Assembly: GCF_004360225.1 (NCBI RefSeq)
Contig: NZ_SNUA01000013.1
Location: 1 to 64,000 of the forward strand
Source of the DNA: Alcanivorax sp. 24
Lineage (GTDB): Bacteria > Pseudomonadota > Gammaproteobacteria > Pseudomonadales > Alcanivoracaceae
Direction of reading: 5' to 3'
DNA: 64,000 bases
Positions 47,708 through 56,393 of the stretch are shown one piece after another. Position 1 is the first letter of the stretch. Each line of letters begins with the position of its first letter. The notes beneath the pieces are model-generated. The model did no database searches. It was not told where the DNA came from and saw only the letters and a list, made by a program, of their open reading frames with translations. Both the position numbers and the translations under genes were made by a program.

Positions 47708-49033
47708 ATGATGAGCAACGGGAACGTTAATGGCACGGGGGCACGGGCAACGGTGGATCGCCTATATGCCTTGGTCGCCAATGACGAGGATGCGCGGACC
47801 TGCACGGACATCAGCGAAGAAGCCTGCCGTGAGGTGCCGGGCAATTTTTTCAAAATCATTGTCGCCAATCTGCTTTCCAAGATCGGCGATTTGCTGATCA
47901 ACCCGAAAACCGTGCTCGCCTGGCTGATCGGTGCGGTGGGGGCCCCCGGGTTTCTGACCGCCGCCTTGGTGCCGATCCGCGAATCCGGATCACTGATTCC
48001 GCAGTTGCTGATTGGCGCCTGGATGCGCCGGCATCCGGTGCGCAAGGGATTCTGGGTTCTCGGCTCGGTGATTCAAGGGCTCTGTGTGCTGGGCATGGCG
48101 CTGGCGGTGTGGCAATGGCGGGGGCTGGCGGCCGGTCTGGCTATCACCGGTCTGCTGGTGGTGTTCAGTCTGGGCAGGGGCTTCTGCTCGGTGGCGATGA
48201 AGGATGTGCAAGGCAAGTGCATTCCCAAGGCCCGGCGCGGCCGTCTTACCGGTCTCGCCGCGACGCTGTCCGGTCTGGTGACGCTCGGGGTCGGCGTGGT
48301 GCTGTTCCGCGGTGGCCAGGATCCGGGCATGGTGTTCTATTCCGTGTTGCTGGTGGGGGCCGCGCTGGCGTGGTTGCTGGCGGCGGGGGTATTCGCCTTG
48401 GTGGATGAATTCGCTGGCGAAACCGCCGGTGGTGGTCATGCCTTGAAGGATGCCTGGCGCAGCCTCGGGCTGCTGATCAGTGACGCGCCTTTCCGTAACT
48501 TCGTGATTGCCCGGGCCCTGCTGATGGCGTCCGCTCTGGGGTCGCCGTTTCTGGTGGTGCTGGCGCAGAAGCAGAATTCCGGCGCCGCGCTGCTGGGCGG
48601 GTTCCTGGTGGCGTCGAGTCTGGCCAGCACCGTCTCCGCCAGTGTATGGGGGTTCATGGCCGACGCTTCCAGCCGCAAGGTTATGATCCGTGGCGGCGGC
48701 CTGGCCTCGGCCACCTGCCTGCTGGTGGCGGTGCTGGCTCTGGCCGGCGAAGGCGCCGCCGCCTGGTTCTATCCTTTCGCCTTCTTCGTGCTGGCCATCG
48801 CTCATGCCGGCGTACGCATTGGTCGCAAAACCTACCTGGTGGACATGGCCGGCGGCACCAAGCGTACCGACTACACCGCGGTGAGCAATACCGTGATCGG
48901 CGTGCTGCTGCTGGCGGCTGGTGGCGTCAGCGCGGCGGTGTCGCTGCTGGGTACCGAGTGGGCGTTGATCAGCCTCGGTGCGATGGGCGTGCTGGGGACG
49001 CTGTGGTCATGGAAGTTACCGGAGGTGGAGTAG
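47708..49033 (+). CDS. MFS-type transporter, substrate unknown
   Basis: The 441-residue membrane protein has about twelve hydrophobic segments arranged in two halves and a cytoplasmic-type N-terminal part of about 60 residues (ALVANDEDARTCTDISEEACREVPGNFFKI). Loop motifs such as KCIPKARRGRLTGLAA and FMADASSRKVMIRGG match the intracellular loops of major facilitator proteins. The ligand is unknown. It stands alone between a REPIN and an outer-membrane protein gene; MM at the start leaves 47708 or 47711. Confidence 0.78.
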   Translation: MMSNGNVNGTGARATVDRLYALVANDEDARTCTDISEEACREVPGNFFKIIVANLLSKIGDLLINPKTVLAWLIGAVGAPGFLTAALVPIRESGSLIPQLLIGAWMRRHPVRKGFWVLGSVIQGLCVLGMALAVWQWRGLAAGLAITGLLVVFSLGRGFCSVAMKDVQGKCIPKARRGRLTGLAATLSGLVTLGVGVVLFRGGQDPGMVFYSVLLVGAALAWLLAAGVFALVDEFAGETAGGGHALKDAWRSLGLLISDAPFRNFVIARALLMASALGSPFLVVLAQKQNSGAALLGGFLVASSLASTVSASVWGFMADASSRKVMIRGGGLASATCLLVAVLALAGEGAAAWFYPFAFFVLAIAHAGVRIGRKTYLVDMAGGTKRTDYTAVSNTVIGVLLLAAGGVSAAVSLLGTEWALISLGAMGVLGTLWSWKLPEVE

Positions 49034-49180
49034 AGCGCTGTCGTGAGTGGACGGAGTGTGGATAGGGGGGTGTTTTTTGGCCCTGGCGTCACGGTGACCT
49101 GTGCTAGGATTTGCGCTTCGGTCTCGATTTGGGGGAGGCCGGATCATAATAACCAACGGGATAACAAGCGGAGGGAAACC

Positions 49181-49783
49181 GTGCAAAAATCAATTGCTCA
49201 AATACCTGTTGTTCTGGCCGCCGTCGCGGCAACGCTGTCTCCTCTCGCCCATGCCGAGGATCCGCGCCTGCTGGTCGGCGGCTCGCTGATGCGTGACGAG
49301 AGTAATCTGGATGAGGTGGTGGAAAGTATCGATCCGTTCATCCATGCCAGTGCACCCGATGCGGAATGGGGGACGGACCTCTATGTGGGGGTCGCCTTCA
49401 ATCCGTATTTCCAGGCCCGTTTCGGGTATCGCCAGTTCGGTGACGCCGAAACCCGGATTTACAGTGGCAGGATGGAGGTGGAAGCGGACGGAGTCTATGT
49501 GGCTCTGGATGGCCTGATGCCGGTGACGGAGCGGTTGTCACTGGGAGGGACGCTGGGCATACAGAGTGTGGACGTGACCCTGAAAGTCAGCGATGGCTAC
49601 AACGGCTTCAAGGACGATGACGATGCCCGCGATTTCTTCTACGGCTTACGGTTGCAGTATCTGGTAACCGACCAGCTCGCGGTGATCGCGGCCTATAACC
49701 GCTACAAGTTCGAGATCGACGCCAACGGCGTGGACGATTTGGAATACGACAGCGCGGGAATAGGCGCGCAATATCGGTTCTAG
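49181..49783 (+). CDS. Outer-membrane beta-barrel protein, GTG start
   Basis: The 200-residue protein begins at GTG 49181 after a GGAGGG site. It has a signal peptide (QKSIAQIPVVLAAVAATLSPLAHA), then strands of an eight-stranded OmpW/Opa-like barrel (LYVGVAFNPYFQARFGYRQFGDAE, GVYVALDGLMPVTERLSLGGTLGI, FFYGLRLQYLVTDQLAVIAAYNRYKFEI) and a final YRF. The upstream frame extension from 49043 is unlikely. The gene ends 35 bp before the IS110 element. Confidence 0.82.
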   Translation: MQKSIAQIPVVLAAVAATLSPLAHAEDPRLLVGGSLMRDESNLDEVVESIDPFIHASAPDAEWGTDLYVGVAFNPYFQARFGYRQFGDAETRIYSGRMEVEADGVYVALDGLMPVTERLSLGGTLGIQSVDVTLKVSDGYNGFKDDDDARDFFYGLRLQYLVTDQLAVIAAYNRYKFEIDANGVDDLEYDSAGIGAQYRF

Positions 49784-49840
49784 GCATTACAGACCGTACT
49801 ACGAAGCCGCTGTGGGAGATTCTATGGTGCCCTGCAATGC

Positions 49841-50785
49841 TTAAAAGAGCTTTGCGGGGCAATATTCTTGTTGTTGCTTCATCAGGGCGAAGGCGGTGCG
49901 GGCGATCTTTCGGGCCAGGATGACCAAGGCTTGCGTGGTGTGCAGTCCCCGGTCCCGATAGCGCTGGTAGAAGGCACGCCAGACGGGATGTCGAGAGGCA
50001 CTCATGGCGGCACAGTGCAGCAGTCGCCGGACCTCCGTATCCCCTTGCTTGGTCAGCTTGCGTTTGCCTCTGAGCGTGCCGGAGTCACGAACCCGGACAT
50101 CCAGCCCCAGGAAGGCCACGAAGGCATCGCTATTCTTGAAGTCCCCTCTCAGGAAGGCCATGACCAAGGCGATGGCGGTGATCTCACCGACCCCGTTGAT
50201 CGCGTCGCATCGCTGGACCTGAGCCTGTAAGCCGGCGGTGCTCACCGCGCCCTTGAGCCGTTTCTGAATCACAGTGTCGACTCGATCCATCTCGGCGATC
50301 AGGGCCTGCAGCGGGGCCTTGAGCTCCGGCTCTCCGCTCAGGCTCTGGCGCAACGCGGTGCGGGCCTTGACCAAGGCGGCCCGGCGACGCAGCAGGCTCT
50401 GCAGCACCCGGTACGTCTTTGGGGGCGGGCTCCACGGGCGTAACTCGTCTTTCTCCTTGTGCAGATGGCGCGCCAGCAACTGGGCATCGGCCAGATCCGT
50501 CTTGGCCCGTCCTCCAACGCCCTTGCGGTAGTTACTGAGGCGGTAACCGTCCACCACATAGACCCTATGGCCTTTGGCGTGCGCGCGCTCGGTGAGGTCC
50601 ATGTGATAGGTACTGGTCGCCTCAATGGCGATATCGCAGCCCTTGGGGAGCGTGGCCAACCATTGGCGAATGGCCTGGGGGGTGTTGTCGATGGTCAGGG
50701 TTTGGTTCCCGTTCAGCAGATAGATGACCAGATCGTCCTTGGCCACATCAATCCCGATCTCCAGGCAGTTTGCCGGCATTGCCAT
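49841..50785 (-). CDS. IS110-family transposase (DEDD recombinase)
   Basis: The 314-residue enzyme has the N-terminal DEDD RuvC-like domain: LEIGIDVAKDDLVIYL, IAIEATSTYHMDLTE and GRAKTDLADAQLLARHL. The C-terminal Transposase_20 domain contains INGVGEITAIALVMAF, AFLGLDVRVRDSGTLRGKRKLTKQGDTEVRRLLHCAAMSAS with the catalytic serine. IS110 enzymes recombine DNA under the guidance of an element-encoded RNA, without target duplication. The gene looks intact and full length, so the element may be active. Confidence 0.95.
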   Translation of the reverse strand: MAMPANCLEIGIDVAKDDLVIYLLNGNQTLTIDNTPQAIRQWLATLPKGCDIAIEATSTYHMDLTERAHAKGHRVYVVDGYRLSNYRKGVGGRAKTDLADAQLLARHLHKEKDELRPWSPPPKTYRVLQSLLRRRAALVKARTALRQSLSGEPELKAPLQALIAEMDRVDTVIQKRLKGAVSTAGLQAQVQRCDAINGVGEITAIALVMAFLRGDFKNSDAFVAFLGLDVRVRDSGTLRGKRKLTKQGDTEVRRLLHCAAMSASRHPVWRAFYQRYRDRGLHTTQALVILARKIARTAFALMKQQQEYCPAKLF

Positions 50786-50826
50786 GGGGTGCCCCTCTCA
50801 GCTAGGTTAAATGGGCTTGTCGGGGC

Positions 50827-51005
50827 GCACCGTAACGCTGGCTTGCAGAGTATCGTCGGTCTGAGTGCGTGCTCAGCCGATGGATTCCTTATCGGCGTTT
50901 GAAGGTGCGGGGTGGGGCCGTATCTCCCACAGTCTGTACCCTAGGGTCAGAAGCTTGCCTGGTCCCTCCACCCCGACAAGTCTCTTCTTTCTAAGACTTG
51001 CCGGG
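50827..51005 (-). ncRNA. Candidate bridge RNA of the IS110 element
   Basis: A 179-nt stretch upstream of the transposase, same strand, folds by eye into a series of hairpins. First: CCCGGCAAGUCU pairs with AGACUUGUCGGG (51005-50994 with 50983-50972, one G-U). Second: an internal loop flanked by GUGG/CCAC (part of 50968-50974 and 50909-50915) with GGCAAGCUUC on one side, a central hairpin (50933-50951, UCUG..CAGA), and CUGUGGGAGAU on the other. Third: a domain closed by GCACC/GGUGC (50908-50904, 50831-50827) with hairpins at 50876-50896 and 50861-50876. The second loop matches the target; the third contains GAAUC and AUAC, which agree with the element ends. Not confirmed experimentally. Confidence 0.65.
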
Positions 51006-51015
51006 TAACCATACA

Positions 51016-51077
51016 AGCTTGCTTGCGAGCGAATCTTGGGACCTGAAAGCTCATTCGCTTGCAAGCAAGCTTCCCAC
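51016..51077. repeat. Right part of the REPIN split by IS110
   Basis: AGCTTGCTTGCGAGC hairpin, a spacer, then the complete inverted REP GCTTG-CAAG-CAAGC with TTCCCACGG. Its matching left head lies at 49797-49817, so the element cut this REPIN. Confidence 0.85.
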
Positions 51078-51084
51078 GGAGGGG

Positions 51085-51801
51085 TTATGCCGCCTCGAAC
51101 AACAGATCCCAGACGCCATGCCCGAGCCGCGCGCCACGGCGTTCGAATTTGGTTTCCGGCCGCCACGCGGGGCGTTCGGAGAATTGACCGGCGCCGGCGG
51201 GATTGCGGAAGCCTGGCGCCTGGTTCATCACCGCCATCATATGTTGCGCGTAGTCTTCCCAGTCGGTGGCCATGTGCAGGGTGCCGCCTTGCTTTAATTT
51301 GCCGCGCACCAGCGCCACCCATTCCGGCTGAACGATGCGGCGTTTGTGATGCTTCTTCTTGTGCCATGGGTCGGGGAAATAGAGCTGTACCCGCGACAGG
51401 CTGTGATCGGGGATGCACAGATTAAGGATGTCCACCGCGTCATCGCAGTAGCTGCGCAAGTTGCTCAGGCCTTGTTCCTCAATTTCCATCAGCAGTGCAC
51501 CGACGCCGGGCCGGTGCACCTCCACGCCAATGAAATCCTGCTCCGGCGCAGCGGCCGCCATGGCGGCGAGGGAATGGCCCATGCCGTAGCCGATTTCCAG
51601 TACCCGGGGGGCGTCGCGGCCAAACACTGCTTCCGGTTCCAACGGGCCGCCGGCGCGTTCCAGGCCATAGCGCGGCCACAGGGTTTCCAGGGCGTGACGC
51701 TGGCCAACGGTAAGGCGGCCTTCACGCAGAACGAAGCTGCGTACCTTGCGCATCACCTTGCCGGTGGTCGGGTCTTTGTCCTGGTTGATGAAATCGAGCA
51801 T
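51085..51801 (-). CDS. trmB: tRNA (guanine-N7-)-methyltransferase
   Basis: The 238-residue enzyme makes 7-methylguanosine at position 46 of tRNA. It has a SAM-binding region ([16 protein letters not shown]), the D-containing substrate motif [15 protein letters not shown] and [12 protein letters not shown]. The ATG at 51801 gives the family start; a frame extension to 51879 runs through REP sequence. The gene is convergent in orientation with the element insertion site. Confidence 0.95.
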   Translation of the reverse strand: MLDFINQDKDPTTGKVMRKVRSFVLREGRLTVGQRHALETLWPRYGLERAGGPLEPEAVFGRDAPRVLEIGYGMGHSLAAMAAAAPEQDFIGVEVHRPGVGALLMEIEEQGLSNLRSYCDDAVDILNLCIPDHSLSRVQLYFPDPWHKKKHHKRRIVQPEWVALVRGKLKQGGTLHMATDWEDYAQHMMAVMNQAPGFRNPAGAGQFSERPAWRPETKFERRGARLGHGVWDLLFEAA

Positions 51802-51854
51802 GGTGCCGGTCTTGGTGGAGTCGGGGGTGGGATTGTAGCAGAGCCCGCAGGCTG

Positions 51855-51926
51855 ATTCGCTGCCAGGGCAGCTTCCCACAGCGGCTCCGTGGCTCCTCTC
51901 TGTGGGAAGCTGCCTTGGCAGCGAAT
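51855..51926. repeat. REPIN
   Basis: GCTGC-CAGG-GCAGC with TTCCCACAGCGGC, then CTGTGGGAA and GCTGC-CTTG-GCAGC, between thiG and trmB. Confidence 0.88.
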
Positions 51927-51947
51927 GTGGTGCGATTCTCGCGGCGG

Positions 51948-52727
51948 TTACCGGCTCACGCCGTCCAGCGGCGAGGATGCGGTGGCGTAGGCCTTGCGTG
52001 GCATGCGGCCGGCCAGGAACGATTCGCGGCCGGCTTCGATGGCCTTGCGCATGGCCGAGGCCATCAGAATCGGTTTGTTCGCATGGGCCACGGCGGAGTT
52101 CAGCAGCACACCGTCACAACCCAGCTCCATGGCGATGGCGGCGTCGGAAGCGGTGCCCACGCCGGCATCGACGATGATCGGCACTTCCGCCTCTTCCAGG
52201 ATCAGGTGGATATTGTGCGGGTTGAGGATGCCAAGGCCGGAGCCGATCAGCGAGCCCAGCGGCATCACCGCCACGCAGCCCATGGATTCCAGTTCCTTGG
52301 CCACGATCGGGTCGTCGTTGGTGTACACCATCACCTTGAAGCCGTCGTCCACCAGGGTTTGGGCGGCTTTCAGGGTGTGGGTGATATTCGGATACAAGGT
52401 CTTCTGGTCGCCCAGCACTTCCAGTTTCACCAGGTCATGACCGTCCAGCAGTTCCCGTGCCAGCTTGCAGGTGCGCACCGCGTCGTCGGCATTGAAGCAG
52501 CCGGCGGTGTTGGGAAGGATGGTGTACTTGTCCGGGCTGACGAAGTCCAGCAGGTTGGGTTCGTCGGCGTTCTGCCCGATATTGGTACGGCGAATCGCCA
52601 CGGTGACGATTTGCGCGCCGCTCTCCTCGATGGCCGATCGGGTCTCCTCGAAATCCTTGTACTTGCCGGTGCCGATCAGCAGCCGGGAGGAATAGGTTTT
52701 TCCTGCGATATCGAGTAGGTCGGACAT
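51948..52727 (-). CDS. thiG: Thiazole synthase ThiG
   Basis: Builds the thiazole phosphate of thiamine from 1-deoxyxylulose 5-phosphate, dehydroglycine and sulfur from ThiS-COSH. The 259-residue TIM barrel starts [47 protein letters not shown], with a Schiff-base lysine in VKLEVLGD and the phosphate-binding [20 protein letters not shown]. The ATG at 52727 replaces a longer frame from 52985. thiS lies 50 bp upstream on the same strand. No thiamine riboswitch pattern was seen ahead of it. Confidence 0.97.
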   Translation of the reverse strand: MSDLLDIAGKTYSSRLLIGTGKYKDFEETRSAIEESGAQIVTVAIRRTNIGQNADEPNLLDFVSPDKYTILPNTAGCFNADDAVRTCKLARELLDGHDLVKLEVLGDQKTLYPNITHTLKAAQTLVDDGFKVMVYTNDDPIVAKELESMGCVAVMPLGSLIGSGLGILNPHNIHLILEEAEVPIIVDAGVGTASDAAIAMELGCDGVLLNSAVAHANKPILMASAMRKAIEAGRESFLAGRMPRKAYATASSPLDGVSR

Positions 52728-52777
52728 GATGGCCTCGGTTGAGATGGGTGGGTTAAGGAGAAGGGGGAGCCGGAGGC

Positions 52778-52981
52778 TCACCCACCCCCTATGGCGTGCA
52801 CGATTTCCACGACATCCCCGTCGCTCAGCAGATGATCGGCGTGGGCGCTTTTGGGGACGATATCCCGGTTCACTTCCACCGCCAATCGTCGTCCGCTCAG
52901 ATTCAGGGCCTGAACCAGATCGGCCACGGTGCGGCCGGACAGGGAAAAGGGTTCGCCGTTTACGGTCAGGGTGGTCATCAT
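52778..52981 (-). CDS. thiS: Sulfur carrier protein ThiS
   Basis: The 67-residue ubiquitin-like protein ends in the required glycine pair (EIVHAIGGG) that becomes a thiocarboxylate. It begins [44 protein letters not shown]. It gives sulfur to ThiG. MM leaves either 52981 or 52978 as start; its first bases touch the DUF423 gene stop. Confidence 0.95.
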   Translation of the reverse strand: MMTTLTVNGEPFSLSGRTVADLVQALNLSGRRLAVEVNRDIVPKSAHADHLLSDGDVVEIVHAIGGG

Positions 52982-53353
52982 TCAATCCACGGAACGGAAT
53001 AAAGCCCAGGCCAGTATCAGCCAGCCCACGATCAGGGCGACACCGCCAAGGGGTGTGATCGCGCCGAGCCAGCGTTGGCCGCTGAGCACCAGTAGATACA
53101 GGCTACCACTGAACACCACCATGCCGGCAAACATCACCCAACCGGCGGTGATGGCGGCGCCGGCGGAGAATTGGCGGGCCAGCAGGCCAGCCAGCAACAG
53201 GGCCAGGGCATGATAGAAGTGGTATTGGCTGGCGGTCTCCCAGATGGCCAGATCGGCGGGACTGACCCGTGCCTTGAGACCGTGGGCGCCGAACGCGCCC
53301 AGCATCACCGCGAGGGCACCGTTGAGCGCGCCGAGAGTGAGTAACGCATTCAT
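52982..53353 (-). CDS. DUF423 membrane protein
   Basis: The 123-residue protein has four membrane segments and the family marks [50 protein letters not shown] and [11 protein letters not shown]. The family (like E. coli YgdD) has no known function. It stands directly upstream of thiS, its TGA adjoining the thiS start, so it is cotranscribed with thiS-thiG. Confidence 0.9.
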   Translation of the reverse strand: MNALLTLGALNGALAVMLGAFGAHGLKARVSPADLAIWETASQYHFYHALALLLAGLLARQFSAGAAITAGWVMFAGMVVFSGSLYLLVLSGQRWLGAITPLGGVALIVGWLILAWALFRSVD

Positions 53354-53408
53354 TGAGAGCCATCCCTCATGCGTGGGTGATCGGGAAAGGTAGTGGAAAA
53401 ACGCCGGA

Positions 53409-53414
53409 ATTATA
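53409..53414 (-). promoter_or_regulatory. Perfect -10 box ahead of the DUF423-thiS-thiG genes
   Basis: On the minus strand a TATAAT lies about 56 bp upstream of the DUF423 start. The matching -35 (CCACCT, at 17 bp) is weak and falls in the rpoH terminator stem, so the call is partial. Confidence 0.4.
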
Positions 53415-53420
53415 ACGCAA

Positions 53421-53440
53421 ACGCCACCCGAAGGTGGCGT
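53421..53440 (-). terminator. Terminator downstream of rpoH
   Basis: ACGCCACC, TTCG loop (minus strand), GGTGGCGT: a perfect eight-base stem with a stable UUCG tetraloop, followed by TTGCGTT. It lies between the end of rpoH and the DUF423 gene. The T stretch is modest. Confidence 0.7.
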
Positions 53441-53512
53441 GCAAAAGGCAGAAAAGCAAACAAAGCAAAAGTAACAAAAACAAAATCAGCGCATTACGGG
53501 TTCGTGCAACGA

Positions 53513-54376
53513 TCAGGCAGCAATGGCGTTACGCAGCTTCTTGATCGCGTTGTTCTCCAACTGGCGGATCCGCTCGGCGGACACACCGTACTCATCAGCC
53601 AGTTCCTGCAGGGTGGACTTGCTGTCCGCCAGCCAGCGGCGTTCCAGAATATCGCGGCTGCGATCATCCAGCGCCAGCAGGGCGGAGCCCAGCTTGCGGG
53701 AATTGCGGTCCTGGTCGTCCTGCTCGGCGAGCAGCTCCGCGGGGTCGCTGTTGTCGCTGTGCAGGTACGCGGCCGGTGACGGAATGGTGTTGTCCTCATC
53801 GTCATTGATGGGGCCGTCGAAGCTGGCATCATAGGCGCCCAGCCGACCTTCCATTTCCTTCACCTGTTCCGGGGTCACTCCCAGATCATCGGCCACCCGG
53901 GCGGCTTCTTCCGGCGTCAACCGGCCCAGACGTTTCTTCTGACCTCGCAGGTTGAAGAAAAGTTTCCGCTGAGCCTTGGTGGTGGCCACCTTGACGATGC
54001 GCCAGTTACGGATCACGTATTCGTGAATCTCCGCCTTGATCCAATGCACCGCGAAGCTGACCAGGCGCACGCCCTTGGCCGGATCAAAGCGTTTCACCGC
54101 CTTCATCAGACCGACGTTACCTTCCTGGATCAGATCGCCCAGCGGCAGGCCGTAGCCGGTGTAGCTGCGCGCGATATGCACGACGAAGCGCAGGTGGGCC
54201 AGTACCATATTGCGGGCGGCGTCCAGGTCTTCCTGAAAGTACAACCGCTCCGCCAGTACCCGCTCTTCCTCGGCACTGAGCACCGGCACGGCGTTGACCG
54301 CGCGGATATAAGCGTCCAGGTCATTACCCGGTACCGCCAGCGGCATGGCCTGTGCACGTTGCAGTTGTGTGTTCAT
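53513..54376 (-). CDS. rpoH: Heat-shock sigma factor RpoH (sigma-32)
   Basis: The 287-residue sigma factor directs RNA polymerase to heat-shock promoters. It has region 2 ([68 protein letters not shown]), the RpoH box QRKLFFNLR and region 4 ([27 protein letters not shown]). The ATG at 54376 replaces a 13-residue extension. It follows ftsX on the same strand, as in E. coli. A CIRCE palindrome precedes the gene. Confidence 0.97.
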   Translation of the reverse strand: MNTQLQRAQAMPLAVPGNDLDAYIRAVNAVPVLSAEEERVLAERLYFQEDLDAARNMVLAHLRFVVHIARSYTGYGLPLGDLIQEGNVGLMKAVKRFDPAKGVRLVSFAVHWIKAEIHEYVIRNWRIVKVATTKAQRKLFFNLRGQKKRLGRLTPEEAARVADDLGVTPEQVKEMEGRLGAYDASFDGPINDDEDNTIPSPAAYLHSDNSDPAELLAEQDDQDRNSRKLGSALLALDDRSRDILERRWLADSKSTLQELADEYGVSAERIRQLENNAIKKLRNAIAA

Positions 54377-54408
54377 GTATCCCTTCTCCCTTTTGGATGG
54401 GAAAGATA

Positions 54409-54435
54409 TTAGCACTCGGTCCCTTTGAGTGCTAA
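54409..54435. promoter_or_regulatory. CIRCE element upstream of rpoH
   Basis: TTAGCACTC, nine bases, GAGTGCTAA: a perfect inverted repeat, identical to the CIRCE consensus bound by the HrcA repressor. It lies 33-59 bp before the rpoH start. HrcA itself is not in this window; whether this species encodes it is untested here. Confidence 0.92.
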
Positions 54436-54580
54436 TAGGGGTTTTGGTTCCCCGCTATCGTCGGAATCAATAATGATCCCGCTCTCCCGATCGGACCCCG
54501 ATCTGGGTCAATGATTCCATGATTGGATGACGAATCGATGTAACAGGAGGTAAAAAGCAGGATCGCGAGCTCGGATATAA

Positions 54581-54674
54581 CTACAGAGCCACTGTGGGAA
54601 GCTTGCTTGCAAGCGAATGGGGTTTGATCCCAAAAGATTCGCTTGCAAGCAAGCTTCCCACAGCGGCTTCGTAG
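54581..54674. repeat. REPIN
   Basis: CTACAGAGCCACTGTGGGAA with GCTTG-CTTG-CAAGC, a spacer, then the mirror GCTTG-CAAG-CAAGC, TTCCCACAGCGGCTTCGTAG, between ftsX and rpoH. The 54436-54580 part of this gap shows no gene and no promoter sure enough to call. Confidence 0.9.
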
Positions 54675-54690
54675 TCCGGTCTTTGGGCGC

Positions 54691-55665
54691 CTAGAACTGC
54701 GGCTCGATCTCGCCCAGGTGCCGGCTCACCGCCAGCCAGGCGCCAAGCAGGCCCAGGGCGCCGCTGAACAGCGGCAGGATCAGCGCGGTTGCCGGGGACA
54801 TCCCGGTGAGCGAATATTCACTTCCATACAGGTCAAGGAGCTGATTGACTGGTTCTCCCAGCCACCACAGGGCGGTGCCAACCAGGATCAGCGCCCCCAG
54901 CCCGCCAGCGAAACCGCAGCAGAATCCGCTATAGAGGAAGGGACGGCGGACAAAACCGTCGGTGCCGCCGACAATCTTGATCACCACGATTTCCTCGCGG
55001 CGGCTCTCAATGGCCAGCCGCACCGTATTGACCACCACCAGTACCACGGCGGCGGCCAGGGCCAGGGTCAGCACGCCGATCAGGCGCTGCCCCAGCTCGA
55101 TAATGGCGTGCAGGCGCCGGACCCAGGCCACATCCAACTGGGCCAGATCCACTTCCGGCAGTTTGGACAGGCGTTGCTGCAAGGCCTCCAGCGCTTCCGG
55201 TTCATTGCTGGACGGGAACACCACGATCAATGGCGGCAGCGGGTTATCCGGCAGAGCCTCAAGCACGTCACCGAAGCCGGATTGCTCGCGGAACTCGTCC
55301 AGCGCCTGCTGGCGGGTGATCACCTCGGTGTCCGCCACGCCGTCCAGGGCCGCCCAGTCCTTGGCCAGAGCCCGCTGCCGTTCCTCCTTGATGTCCATCT
55401 TCAGGAACACGGACAGATGGGCGCGGCCATCCCAGCCCTGGGTGATCACCCGGGCGTTGTCCAACAGCACTGACAGGCCGGTGGGCAAGGCCAGGGCGAT
55501 GGCGATCACCAGAATGGTGAGCAGGGTGCTGCCGGGGGTGCCGCGCATGCGCCCGAGGGCGTCCGCCAGCGAATCCCGGTGATGGTGGCGCCAGGCGGTG
55601 AAATGATCGCCCAGGGAAGTGCGGGCGCTGCGGGCGCCGGCGGGGCGTTTTGGATTACGCGCCAT
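54691..55665 (-). CDS. ftsX: Cell division protein FtsX
   Basis: The 324-residue membrane partner of FtsE activates peptidoglycan hydrolases at the division site. It has four membrane helices: one near 38-60 (LLTILVIAIALALPTGLSVLL), then three in the C-terminal part (LIGVLTLALAAAVVLVVVNTVRLAIESRREEIVVIKIVGGTDGFVRRPFL is typical). The large external loop lies between. The ATG at 55665 overlaps the ftsE stop by 11 bp; an in-frame start at 55707 is unlikely. Confidence 0.95.
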   Translation of the reverse strand: MARNPKRPAGARSARTSLGDHFTAWRHHHRDSLADALGRMRGTPGSTLLTILVIAIALALPTGLSVLLDNARVITQGWDGRAHLSVFLKMDIKEERQRALAKDWAALDGVADTEVITRQQALDEFREQSGFGDVLEALPDNPLPPLIVVFPSSNEPEALEALQQRLSKLPEVDLAQLDVAWVRRLHAIIELGQRLIGVLTLALAAAVVLVVVNTVRLAIESRREEIVVIKIVGGTDGFVRRPFLYSGFCCGFAGGLGALILVGTALWWLGEPVNQLLDLYGSEYSLTGMSPATALILPLFSGALGLLGAWLAVSRHLGEIEPQF

Positions 55666-56356
55666 ACCAGTCTCCGGCGGCCGGGGTGGCGCTCTCGACG
55701 CCATCATGAATCAGGTTGCCTTCGCGCAGAGTCAGCAGGCGGTGGCGGTAGCGGGCGATCAGCGACAGGTCGTGAGTGGCGATCAGTACCGCCACGCCGA
55801 CCCGGGCGAAGTCGTGGAACAGGTCCATGATCTCCGCGGACAGCGCCGGGTCCAGGTTACCGGTGGGCTCGTCGGCCAGCAGCAGCGGCGGCTTGTTGAC
55901 CACGGCCCGGGCGATGCCCACCCGCTGTTGTTCGCCGCCGGAAAGCATGATCGGGTTCTGCTTCTCCTTGCTGAGCAGGCCGACCTTGTCGAGGGCGGCG
56001 CGTACCCGTTTGCCGATATCCGCCTTGGGGAAACCGGCGATCACCAAGGGCAGGGCCACATTGTCGAACACGCTGCGATCGAACAGCAACTGGTGGTTCT
56101 GGTGGACCATGCCAATCTTGCGGCGCAGCAACGGGATATGGCGGTTGCCGAAACCATTCAGGTTTTGCCGGCCGACGAAGATCTGCCCCTGGGTCGGGCG
56201 CTCGATCATCATGATCAGCTTGAGCAAGGTCGATTTGCCGGCGCCGGAATGGCCAGTGAGAAAGGTGAGCTGCCCGGCGGGCAACTCGAACGACACCCTG
56301 CGCAGGGCGTCCTTGCCACTGGCGTAGCGTTTGCTGACCCGGTCGAATTTGATCAT
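55655..56356 (-). CDS. ftsE: Cell division ATP-binding protein FtsE
   Basis: ABC-type ATPase of 233 residues. Walker [10 protein letters not shown], the signature [14 protein letters not shown] and Walker [13 protein letters not shown] are all present, with a Q loop ([11 protein letters not shown]). It works with FtsX at the septum. The ATG at 56356 gives the family start [11 protein letters not shown]; the longer frame from 56545 is unrelated. It lies 38 bp after ftsY. Confidence 0.97.
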   Translation of the reverse strand: MIKFDRVSKRYASGKDALRRVSFELPAGQLTFLTGHSGAGKSTLLKLIMMIERPTQGQIFVGRQNLNGFGNRHIPLLRRKIGMVHQNHQLLFDRSVFDNVALPLVIAGFPKADIGKRVRAALDKVGLLSKEKQNPIMLSGGEQQRVGIARAVVNKPPLLLADEPTGNLDPALSAEIMDLFHDFARVGVAVLIATHDLSLIARYRHRLLTLREGNLIHDGVESATPAAGDWYGA

Positions 56357-56393
56357 GGATGCTGGTCTCGTTGAGCGTGCTGGGAAGCTTCGA

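Larger units (their letters stand above)
49818..51015 (-). mobile_element. IS110-family element inserted in a REPIN
   Basis: The element of about 1198 bp interrupts a REP: the head CTACGAAGCCGCTGTGGGA lies left (49797-49817) and the hairpin AGCTTGCTTGCGAGCGAAT right (51016 on). Subterminal inverted repeats begin TATGGT(G)CCC.GCAA at 49823-49843 and mirror at 50992-51013. Coding sits near the left end and about 230 bp of non-coding DNA precede the transposase start. With the core CT, the pre-insertion target reads GCAAG-CT-CCCACAG. Exact ends carry an ambiguity of one or two bases. Confidence 0.85.

Noticed and set aside
52728-53400. Thiamine riboswitch ahead of the thiS-thiG genes
   Set aside because: No CTGAGA or related THI-box core could be found on the coding strand.
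54377-54500. Sigma-32 promoter for rpoH
   Set aside because: A CCCCTATT-like box exists but the nearest -35-like TTGATT is too far away.
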